DNA from: an uncultured Clostridium sp.
Lineage (GTDB): Bacteria; Bacillota; Clostridia; Lachnospirales; Lachnospiraceae
Reading direction: 5' to 3'
Assembly (NCBI GenBank): GCA_958349075.1
Contig: CATWBR010000173.1
Coordinates: forward strand, 1-8,747
DNA: 8,747 nt
Part shown: positions 1 to 6,299 of the stretch, one piece after another
Layout: each line of letters begins with the position of its first letter
Numbering within the stretch: the stretch's first letter is position 1
Notes under the pieces: generated by a model
Told to the model about the DNA's origin: nothing
The model's input: the letters and a program-made list of their open reading frames with translations, nothing else
Databases searched by the model: none
Translations under genes and position numbers: made by a program

Positions 1-11
1 TCCTTGGTACT

Positions 12-40
12 ATTATATTATTTTTTCAGACATTTATCAA
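12..40 (-). promoter_or_regulatory. Sigma-A promoter reading out of the left edge
   Basis: On the minus strand the -35 box TTGATA (35-40) is separated by exactly 17 bases from a perfect -10 box TATAAT (12-17). Transcription would start within the first few bases of the window and run leftward, so the gene it serves is outside. It lies about 75 bases past the stop of the RNA methyltransferase gene, so that gene appears to be the last of its unit. The rest of 1-114 is very AT-rich, with no gene and no convincing hairpin terminator. Confidence 0.7.
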
Positions 41-114
41 TATATGGCTGAATATTCTAAACTTACATTTTTATTACTCATTTCTAAACTATAAACGAAT
101 TTTTTATTAAATTT

Positions 115-915
115 TTAATTTCTTCTCTGCCTTGCGGCTTCAAACATGAGAACAGAGGCTGCAACCGCCGCATTGAGGGATTCCACCTTCCCTGCCATGG
201 GGATCTTTACATAACAGTCCGCCATTGCCGCCGTCTCCTCCGAGAGGCCGCCCGCCTCATTCCCTATCAGAAAGCCCGTGTCTTTGCGGTAGTCCTCATC
301 CTCATAATTACCGGTTCCCTTCAGGTGGGCGGCATAGAGGCGGATTCCCTTTGATTTAATCATCACAAGGGCCTTTTCCAGATCATCCACATAGACAAAC
401 GGAACACGGTAAATGGAACCCATCGTGGACCGTATTACCTTTGGATTGTAGATATCGGCCGTCGCGCTGTTCATAACGACTCCGGTGATGCCGGCGCCTT
501 CCCCGGCTCTCAGGATAGTGCCCAGGTTGCCGGGATCCTGGATCGTCTCAAGAATCATCAGAAGGGCCGGTCTTCCCCTTTCTTCTCCGCCCGTTCTAAG
601 GACCTCGCCCAGAGTATGGCAGAACTGCTCTGCAACGGCCAGAATTCCCTGTGGAGTCTGCGTATCCGACATATATTTCATTACGTCGTCGGACACCTCC
701 TCATAATGGATTCCTTTTAAAAGCGCTGCCGCCTTTTCTCGGTGCTGGCGCAGAAAGCTCTCCGAAACATAGGTTTCCTTTAACTTTTCCTTGGGAAGCT
801 CGGAAAACATCTTCGCCCCCTCCACGATAAACAGGCCCTGTTCCCTTCTGGCCTTCGCCTTTTTAACCAGCGCAGACACCGCCCTTACATGGTTATTTCC
901 CGTACTTGTAATCAT
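115..915 (-). CDS. TrmH/SpoU-family RNA 2'-O-methyltransferase
   Basis: Predicted SAM-dependent methylase that adds a methyl group to a ribose 2'-OH in rRNA or tRNA; the exact target cannot be read from the sequence. With the start chosen here it has 266 residues, usual for two-domain family members: an N-terminal substrate-binding part (about 1-105) and a C-terminal SPOUT knot domain. All three SPOUT motifs are visible: DPGNLGTILR at 127-136 (N130 and R136), FLIGNEAGGL at 215-224, and the knot segment at 238-259 with IPMAGKVESLNAA. An in-frame ATG six codons earlier (933) has no ribosome binding site, whereas the ATG at 915 follows GGAGG (922-926) by six bases, so 915 is preferred. It follows nadE by 65 bases without a terminator, suggesting co-transcription. 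A B. subtilis YsgA/RlmP-like 23S rRNA role is possible but is only inference. Confidence 0.9.
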   Translation of the reverse strand: MITSTGNNHVRAVSALVKKAKARREQGLFIVEGAKMFSELPKEKLKETYVSESFLRQHREKAAALLKGIHYEEVSDDVMKYMSDTQTPQGILAVAEQFCHTLGEVLRTGGEERGRPALLMILETIQDPGNLGTILRAGEGAGITGVVMNSATADIYNPKVIRSTMGSIYRVPFVYVDDLEKALVMIKSKGIRLYAAHLKGTGNYEDEDYRKDTGFLIGNEAGGLSEETAAMADCYVKIPMAGKVESLNAAVAASVLMFEAARQRRN

Positions 916-980
916 TCGTATCCTCCGTGACATTAGGATTCACAGCTTTAAAACAGGCCTGGCTCTGTCTTATTATCCTA

Positions 981-2900
981 TTATGCCTCAATCTGTTCCA
1001 ATTCATCCAGCCAGAGCCTGCTGCTGGCGTCGCTCGGCATCCTGAGATCGCCTCTCGGTGAAACCGCGGCGGAACCCACCTTCGGACCGTCCGGGAGGCA
1101 GGAGCGTTTAAACTGCTGGTTAAAGAATCTGCGGTAAAATACTTTCAGCCATTTTAAAATCGTTTCTTTATCATATGCCCCGTCAAACGCCTTAAGAGCC
1201 AGGCGGTAAATTTTTCCAGGATGATATCCGTAGCGCAGAATATAGTACAGATAGAAATCATGAAGCTCATACGGCCCCACCAGGTCTTCCGTCTTCTGGG
1301 CTATCTCCCCGTCCTTCTGCGGCGGCAGAAGTTCCGGGCTTACCGGAGTGTCAAGCACATCCAACAGCACGTCGGAAAGCTCCTTCTCCCCGCAGGTATC
1401 GGCATAATAGCGCACCAGATGGCGCACCAGCGTCTTGGGAACGGAACTGTTCACACCGTACATGGACATGTGGTCGCCGTTGTAGGTTGCCCACCCGAGA
1501 GCTAGTTCCGACATATCGCCGGTTCCAATGACCATGCCGTTATACTGGTTTGCAAGGTCCATCAGCACCTGGGTACGTTCCCTGGCCTGGGAATTTTCAT
1601 AGGTCACATCGTGAACCGAAACATCATGGCCAATATCCCTGAAATGGGTGGTTACAGCCTCCCTGATATCTACTTCCAGCAGCGTGGCGCCCAGCTTTTT
1701 CGTCAGATAACAGGCATTATTGTAGGTTCTGTCCGTTGTGCCGAAACACGGCATCGTAACAGAGATGATATTTTCCCTCGGAAGGCCCAGCAGATCAAAC
1801 GCCCTGACCGTGACGAGCAGTGCAAGCGTGGAATCCAGACCGCCGGAGATGCCGATTACGGCGCTCCTGCAGTTTGTATGTTTCAGACGTTTTTTCAGTC
1901 CCATCGCCTGGATGGAGAGAATCTCCTCACACCGCTTATTCCGGCTTTCCAGACCGTGCGGCACAAATGGAGACGGATCAATCTCACGCTCCGTCTCCCG
2001 ATCGTCCTCCTGCAGATTAAAGTCAATAAAGACGTAATCCTCACGTCCTTTTGTCTGGTAGGTTGTCATCCTGCGGCGTTCGCACTCCAGGCGCTCCAAA
2101 TCGAGATCCGCGTAAATTGTTTCATTCTCAAAGCGGTGTGATTCGGCCAGCATTGTGCCGTTTTCCGCAATAATATTCTGTCCTCCGAAAACAAGATCCT
2201 GTGTGGATTCACCCTCGCCTGCATTGGCATACACGTAACCGCAGAGGAGCCTTGCCGACTGCCCTGAAATCAGGCTTCTCCTGTAATCGCTCTTACCCGT
2301 CGTCTCATCGCTGGCGGAGCAGTTGACAATCACCGTGGCTCCGGCAGCGGCATGAGCGATACTCGGCGGATTCAGAACCCAGACATCTTCACAGATTTCG
2401 GCTCCTATCACCAGGTTATCCACATTGGCGCAGCTAAATAAAATCCGGCTTCCCATGAGAGCATAGCCGTCTTTCCAGGGAACCGCCACCGGTTTTTCAA
2501 ATCCCGGGTTAAAATAGCGCATCTCATAAAATTCCGAGTAATTCGGCAGCGACATCTTGGGAACAAGGCCTAAAAGCTCCCCATCCTGGATAGCAGCCGC
2601 CGTATTATAAAGCTTATTGTTATATTCCCAGGGAACACCCACAAATACAAGCATATCGCTCCCCGCCGTAAAATCCACCAGCTTTTCAAGCTCCGACTTA
2701 GCCTTTGAGAGCAGCGGTTTCTGGTTAAACAGCTCTCCGCAGGTATAACCGGTCAGCACTAACTCAGGGAACACCATGATTTTGGCCCCCCGTTCCCTGC
2801 CCTCTTCAATTCCGGCACAAATCTGCTCTCTGTTAAATTCTACATCCGCTACCTTTACTTCCGGTGTTGACGCCGCAACACGGATAAATCCGTCTTTCAT
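981..2900 (-). CDS. nadE: Glutamine-dependent NAD+ synthetase
   Basis: Catalyses the last step of NAD+ synthesis in the cytoplasm: deamido-NAD+ is amidated using ATP, with ammonia released from glutamine. The 639-residue protein is the long fused form. The N-terminal nitrilase-like glutaminase (about 1-290) keeps the expected triad E46 (FPEL), K115 (VPKM) and C170 (EICEDVW). The C-terminal synthetase carries the ATP-pyrophosphatase loop SGGLDS at 352-357, then TGDMSELALGWATYNGD. Length and triad spacing resemble the Mycobacterium tuberculosis type rather than the shorter proteobacterial form. The ATG at 2900 follows AAAGGAG by nine bases. A consensus promoter sits about 65 bases upstream, and the methyltransferase gene follows after 65 bases, probably in the same transcript. 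The gene appears intact and housekeeping. Confidence 0.97.
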   Translation of the reverse strand: MKDGFIRVAASTPEVKVADVEFNREQICAGIEEGRERGAKIMVFPELVLTGYTCGELFNQKPLLSKAKSELEKLVDFTAGSDMLVFVGVPWEYNNKLYNTAAAIQDGELLGLVPKMSLPNYSEFYEMRYFNPGFEKPVAVPWKDGYALMGSRILFSCANVDNLVIGAEICEDVWVLNPPSIAHAAAGATVIVNCSASDETTGKSDYRRSLISGQSARLLCGYVYANAGEGESTQDLVFGGQNIIAENGTMLAESHRFENETIYADLDLERLECERRRMTTYQTKGREDYVFIDFNLQEDDRETEREIDPSPFVPHGLESRNKRCEEILSIQAMGLKKRLKHTNCRSAVIGISGGLDSTLALLVTVRAFDLLGLPRENIISVTMPCFGTTDRTYNNACYLTKKLGATLLEVDIREAVTTHFRDIGHDVSVHDVTYENSQARERTQVLMDLANQYNGMVIGTGDMSELALGWATYNGDHMSMYGVNSSVPKTLVRHLVRYYADTCGEKELSDVLLDVLDTPVSPELLPPQKDGEIAQKTEDLVGPYELHDFYLYYILRYGYHPGKIYRLALKAFDGAYDKETILKWLKVFYRRFFNQQFKRSCLPDGPKVGSAAVSPRGDLRMPSDASSRLWLDELEQIEA

Positions 2901-2965
2901 ATCACATATCTCCTTTGCAGGTTCCGATCGATGTTTCTATATTATTTGAAGTATAAACTTTCTTT

Positions 2966-2994
2966 ATTCTAGTTAAGTTGGCAGTAAATGTCAA
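2966..2994 (-). promoter_or_regulatory. Sigma-A promoter of nadE
   Basis: The minus strand has a perfect -35 box TTGACA (2989-2994), a 17-base spacer and the -10 box TAGAAT (2966-2971), which differs from consensus at one base. The expected start point near 2959 gives a 5' leader of about 60 bases ending in the nadE ribosome binding site. It lies just outside the repeat cluster (left boundary 3049), so nadE transcription need not depend on the MATE gene upstream. No operator or riboswitch-like fold was recognised in the short leader. Confidence 0.8.
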
Positions 2995-3048
2995 ATTTCT
3001 TTTAAGATTCGGACATTTCGCTGGGTATTATTTTAATGGGGAGGGGTG

Positions 3049-3407
3049 TGAGTCTTCAGTCCCAGGCGGAAGGTTGTCGCGGGTGGGGAATCCGGGCAGA
3101 AAAAGTTCCTGCGGGAAACGCTTGCGCTCGTTGGAGTACATAACGGACACTAACCTCGTGAAAAACCTCGGTAAGTGCCGATGGACTCCCAGGTTCCCTC
3201 CGGAATCATTTTGGTTACTGTCCACTCCGTGCCCAGCAACACGCTTCGCGATGCACAGAAACGGTAAAAACCACCGTTCCGCGCCGCAACCCTCGGGTTT
3301 TCTGTGACTTACGCTACGCTGCACTCACAAAAAACACCTCGCGGAATACAACCTGCTCACAGTAACATACTCTTTCTATCTCTCCCCTTATTACCGGGAC
3401 TGAAGAC
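3049..3407 (-). repeat. Repeat unit A, inverted and diverged
   Basis: This copy opens with TGAGTCTTCAGTCCC, and its first ~195 bases align with the reverse complement of the units at 3535 and 3735: the same terminal motif, a GGGAATCCGG block (3087-3096), an A-run, TTCCTGCGGG (3106-3115), then CTAACCTCGTG and a CCTCGGTAAG block. It is clearly more diverged than the other two copies. Similarity fades near 3245. The remainder to 3395 is unrelated and contains nested inverted repeats: CACAGAAA (3254-3261) with TTTCTGTG (3299-3306), AACGGT with ACCGTT (3260-3265, 3273-3278), and AACCC with GGGTT (3288-3299). It closes with GGGACTGAAGAC at 3396-3407. The extra segment may be an insertion, or the copy may be a chimera. 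Confidence 0.7.
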
Positions 3408-3534
3408 GCGAAGGGTGTCGCTATTCCGTAAAATGGTCTGCGGCGCTGATTTGTGGCCGCAACAGTGCTTTCCCTCACTTGATGAAAGATACAATCAGCC
3501 TCTGACAATGACGGCCGGGGCCGCTGCCTTCCCG

Positions 3535-3734
3535 GTCTTCAGTCCCGTCGACAACCTGCCCGGGGAAGGAGGGAGAAAACTTTCCGAAGGGGACATTGGA
3601 ATCCGCCGGTGCTTGCTGAGGTTTCTCACGAAGCTAGCATCCGCTGTGCATTCCACAAGCGGGAGCGGGTCCCCGTAGGAATTTTTTTCCCGGATTCCCC
3701 CACGACTCCCAGCCAGCCGGGGCCACACCTTCGC
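3535..3734 (+). repeat. Repeat unit B, tandem copy lacking its right end
   Basis: It begins with GTCTTCAGTCCCGTCGA and continues through CCTGCCCGGGGAAGG, CTTTCCGAAGGGGACAT, TAGCATCCGCTGTG and CACAAGCGGGAGCG to GGATTCCCCC near 3701, closely matching unit C block by block. From about 3703 the two diverge, and unit B lacks the inverted terminal motif, running directly into the start of unit C. A bulged hairpin is present: CCGCTGTG (3641-3648), loop CATTC, CACA and GCGG (3654-3662, with one bulged A). A second pairing, GGAAT with ATTCC, brackets the T-run near 3678-3697. Confidence 0.8.
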
Positions 3735-3938
3735 TGAGTCTTCAGTCCCGTCGATAACCTGCCCGGGGAAGGAGGAGAAAAACTTTCCGAAGGGGACATG
3801 GAAGCCCGCCGGTGCTTGGCGAGGTTCTTTCGAGCCTAGCATCCGCTGTGCGCTTCACAAGCGGGAGCGTGCCCTCGCAGGAATTTTTTTCTCCGGATTC
3901 CCCCTCACCACACCCTGCAAACCGGGACTGAAGACTCA
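3735..3938 (+). repeat. Repeat unit C, complete with 15-bp terminal inverted repeats
   Basis: This is the cleanest copy, about 204 bp, with perfect 15-bp termini TGAGTCTTCAGTCCC (3735-3749) and the complement (3924-3938). Its interior matches unit B with substitutions and small indels: its CCGCTGTG block sits 105 bases after the core motif, against 106 in B, and the following T-run is bounded by CTCC instead of CCC. The central hairpin is kept with a changed loop: CCGCTGTG (3843-3850), loop CGCTT, CACA then GCGG (3856-3864). No obvious target-site duplication was found. It ends 52 bases past the MATE stop codon, so a MATE transcript without another terminator would read through it. Confidence 0.8.
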
Positions 3939-3990
3939 TAAACAACCTCCCACTCCCCCGGCCTTCATCTCACAGAAGCGTCCTCGCCTC

Positions 3991-5367
3991 TCAACTAACT
4001 TCCCCCTTACTTTCTCCCGGCAGCATCCATTTTCCCCATTTCATATACATAATATCCATCAGGATCGTTGTAATCCAGGTCAGAGGATAACACCAGAGCA
4101 CCGCCTCATAGCTCGGCAGGACCGGAATTACAAGCTTTATGTAAATCATTCTCAATACGCACATATTTCCAACGGAAATCAGCATAGTCTCCATGGATTT
4201 TCCCGCTCCGCGCATCACGCCCATCAGAATCTGGTGGACGGCCAGCACCACATAGAATCCAACCAGGATCCGCATTGTGACCATTCCGTACTGTATTACT
4301 CCGGGATCCGATGAGAAGATGGAGAGGATCCGTTCCGATTCAAAGAACAAAAGCACGGAAAGCAGGGCGGACACGGCCGCACAGATGATGATTCCCTGTT
4401 TGATCCCCTCGCGGATTCGTTCCGGTTTCCTGGCGCCGATATTCTGGCCTGTAAATGTCGTGGCCGCCATGCAGAAGCTCTGCATCGGCAGCACCACGAA
4501 TCCGTCCACCTTATTGTAGGCTCCGAATCCGGCCATAACCGCGGCTCCGAAGACATTGACATTGGCCTGGACCACGACGTTGGAAAGTGAAATAATAGAC
4601 TGCTGGATTCCGCTTGGAATGCCTATCTTCAGAATCCGTTTCATCATCCGTTTGTCGATCCTGATTTTTCTGATTCCCAGACGGTACATGTCTTTTGTCC
4701 TCATCAGAGCGGACATTACAAGGATTGCAGACACAAGCTGGGAAATAATCGTCGCCCACGCCACGCCGTCCACGCCCATGTGGAAACCGGCAACAAATAG
4801 AATATCTAGTACAATATTGACCACGGATGAAATGCACAGATAGTAAAGAGGACGCCTGGAATCTCCCACAGCCTGCAGGATACCGGCCCCCATATTGTAT
4901 AAAAGATTAAAAAGGGAACCCAGAAAATAAATCCGGAAATAAAGGACGGAAGGGCCAAAGACCTCCTCGGGCGTCCTCATCCATCCCAGAATCAGCGGTG
5001 AACAGGCGATTCCCGCAATGCTCAGCAGCAGGCCGCCGATAATACTGAGGGCAATGGACGTATGGACCGCCCATCCCATCTTCTCTTCACTTCCCGCCCC
5101 GTAATACTGGGAAATAATAACACCGGCTCCAACTGCAATTCCCATAAACATACCGATAATCAGAGTGATAATCGGCGTGCTGGAACCGACTGCCGCCAGC
5201 GCCTCCCGGCCGATAAACTGTCCCACAACGATGGAATCCACCGTATTGTATAGCTGCTGGAACAGATTACCAATTAACAACGGAATTGAAAAGAGCACAA
5301 GCTGTTTCCAGATAACGCCCTCTGTCATCAGAATGCTGCCGTTCTTTTTCCCCTGCTTCGTATCCAC
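3991..5367 (-). CDS. MATE-family multidrug/cation antiporter
   Basis: Predicted inner-membrane exporter that moves organic cations, drugs or metabolites out of the cell in exchange for Na+ or H+; the substrate cannot be inferred. The 458 residues match the usual length with about 12 membrane segments in two related halves. The first half opens with the family signature NLFQQLYNTVDSIVVGQ (34-50, with D44) and GREALAAVG; AVGDSRRPL closes a helix in its middle. The second half begins near residue 245 with KIGIPSGIQQS and contains TFTGQNIGA and GVMRGAGKS. The start is a GTG, supported by GGGAGG eight to nine bases upstream; the next in-frame ATG (residue 14) lacks comparable support. It follows tcdA by 75 bases and may share its transcript. 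No hairpin terminator was found before the repeat cluster downstream. Confidence 0.92.
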   Translation of the reverse strand: MDTKQGKKNGSILMTEGVIWKQLVLFSIPLLIGNLFQQLYNTVDSIVVGQFIGREALAAVGSSTPIITLIIGMFMGIAVGAGVIISQYYGAGSEEKMGWAVHTSIALSIIGGLLLSIAGIACSPLILGWMRTPEEVFGPSVLYFRIYFLGSLFNLLYNMGAGILQAVGDSRRPLYYLCISSVVNIVLDILFVAGFHMGVDGVAWATIISQLVSAILVMSALMRTKDMYRLGIRKIRIDKRMMKRILKIGIPSGIQQSIISLSNVVVQANVNVFGAAVMAGFGAYNKVDGFVVLPMQSFCMAATTFTGQNIGARKPERIREGIKQGIIICAAVSALLSVLLFFESERILSIFSSDPGVIQYGMVTMRILVGFYVVLAVHQILMGVMRGAGKSMETMLISVGNMCVLRMIYIKLVIPVLPSYEAVLWCYPLTWITTILMDIMYMKWGKWMLPGESKGEVS

Positions 5368-5420
5368 TTTTCTTCCCTCCCATAATATCTGCCTGGGTAA
5401 CTACTCCGTACCCCAAGATT

Positions 5421-5447
5421 ACCGTTTATATTTCGTCACCGTTTATA
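5421..5447. repeat. Short direct repeat at the tcdA stop codon
   Basis: ACCGTTTATA occurs at 5421-5430 and again at 5438-5447, a 17-base period; the second copy overlaps the tcdA stop (TTA at 5443-5445). On the transcribed strand it reads TATAAACGGT twice, before the MATE gene. It could be a paired regulator site or chance. No good -35 box goes with either TATAAA. Confidence 0.4.
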
Positions 5448-6198
5448 CACCTGCCAGCTCCCGGACCACCTCGCCGGCAATCAGAAGACCTGCGACAGGA
5501 GGCACAAAGGCAATGCTGCCCGGTACAGAACGGCGTGAACTGCTCTCCGCTATCTCTTCCCTGATCAGCCGCTCTTCCAGCTCTGCATCCGGCGTCACCG
5601 GCTTCTCCGCGGAAAAGAGCACCTTGAGCTTTGTAATTCCCCTGTTCTTCAGTTCTTTCCTCATCACCCTGCTGAGAGGGCAGACCGAAGTCTCAGAGAT
5701 ATCGGCAATCCGAAACATCTCCGGATGCAGCTTATTGCCCGTTCCCATGGATGAAATGATCGGAATGCCCTTCTCCTTCGCATATTCCGCCAGCGACAGC
5801 TTCGCCGTCACCGTATCGACAGCATCCACAATGTAGTCCACGCTGCCCGCCTTCCTGAAAATCTCTTCAATATTATCCGTCAGGACAAAGGTTTCAAAGG
5901 TCATCACCTGGGTGGAGGGGCAAATCTCCCCTATTATCTTTTCCATCACCTTTGTCTTCTTCATTCCCACCGTGCTGTGGTAAGCCACACACTGCCGGTT
6001 GATATTGCTCTCCGAAACATCGTCGTTATCGATTAAAATCAGCCGCCCCACCCCGCTTCTGGCCAGAGCCTCCGCGCAGTGCGAACCCACTCCTCCTATG
6101 CCGAAAACCATCACGGCGGCCGTCTTAAGACTGCTCATACCGTCACTTCCAAGAATCAGCTCGGTTCTTATAAATTCACGTCTCTCATTACCGTCCAT
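5443..6198 (-). CDS. tcdA: tRNA threonylcarbamoyladenosine dehydratase
   Basis: E1-like ThiF/MoeB/HesA-fold enzyme that, in characterised relatives, uses ATP to dehydrate t6A at position 37 of ANN-decoding tRNAs to the cyclic form ct6A. The 251 residues are typical of the family. The nucleotide-binding loop GIGGVGS is at 33-39 after an N-terminal arm carrying FIRTELILGSDGM. Then come D57 of the LILIDNDDV strand, the SNINRQ motif (64-69), and DAVDTVTAK (125-133) with the conserved aspartates and lysine. C173 in SVCPLSRVMRKEL lies where clostridial members have a cysteine. The ATG at 6198 follows AGAGG by eight bases. It sits 101 bases after yitT and 75 bases before the MATE gene. No clear promoter was seen in the yitT-tcdA gap. 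A non-tRNA role in another ThiF pathway is less likely because no sulfur-carrier gene is nearby. Confidence 0.92.
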   Translation of the reverse strand: MDGNERREFIRTELILGSDGMSSLKTAAVMVFGIGGVGSHCAEALARSGVGRLILIDNDDVSESNINRQCVAYHSTVGMKKTKVMEKIIGEICPSTQVMTFETFVLTDNIEEIFRKAGSVDYIVDAVDTVTAKLSLAEYAKEKGIPIISSMGTGNKLHPEMFRIADISETSVCPLSRVMRKELKNRGITKLKVLFSAEKPVTPDAELEERLIREEIAESSSRRSVPGSIAFVPPVAGLLIAGEVVRELAGV

Positions 6199-6299
6199 AC
6201 CATAAACCTCTTATTTTTTCAGTATTGTCTCACCTCACCCGGCAGCCGGACGGCGGTCTGGATGCATGGCATCAGTATGCTACGCCGTTCCTGCCGCAT

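Larger units (their letters stand above)
3049..3938. repeat. Cluster of three TIR-bounded intergenic repeats
   Basis: This 890-bp stretch between the MATE gene and the nadE promoter holds no credible gene. The outer ends are a perfect 15-bp inverted pair, TGAGTCTTCAGTCCC (3049-3063) and its complement (3924-3938). The 12-base core GTCTTCAGTCCC occurs five times: plus sense at 3052, 3535 and 3738, minus sense at 3396-3407 and 3924-3935. Between them lie copies of a roughly 200-bp unit, two in direct tandem (3535-3734, 3735-3938) and one older inverted copy (3049 to about 3245). The stretch 3408-3534 separates the inverted copy from the pair and shows nothing recognisable apart from a small GC-rich inverted repeat near 3512. 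Short ORFs cross the region on both strands, but single-base indels between copies break their frames. It may be a MITE-like element, a structured intergenic repeat or both; no transposase is present. Confidence 0.85.

Noticed and set aside
916..980. Possible terminator between nadE and the methyltransferase gene
   Set aside because: Only a weak imperfect stem around CAGAGCCAGGCCTG is present; co-transcription seems more likely.
1611..2141. 176-codon plus-strand ORF opposite nadE
   Set aside because: Antisense shadow of a well-supported gene with intact catalytic motifs; no independent evidence of coding.
3028..3324. 98- and 109-codon ORFs on opposite strands over repeat unit A
   Set aside because: Mutually overlapping, no start signals, and the corresponding frame is interrupted in units B and C.
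3304..3678. 124-codon plus-strand ORF and the overlapping minus-strand ORFs at 3314-3508, 3495-3842 and 3742-3945
   Set aside because: They lie inside the repeat cluster, lack ribosome binding sites and are not kept in frame between the repeat copies.
3049..3938. CRISPR array
   Set aside because: The recurring 12-15-base motif is unevenly spaced, occurs in both orientations and separates homologous segments instead of unique spacers; no cas gene is present.
3049..3938. Degraded insertion sequence with transposase
   Set aside because: No frame shows a transposase-like motif or enough length; only terminal repeats support mobility.
5368..5442. Riboswitch ahead of the MATE gene
   Set aside because: The 75-base gap is short and shows no recognisable aptamer pattern such as paired guanidine-type hairpins.
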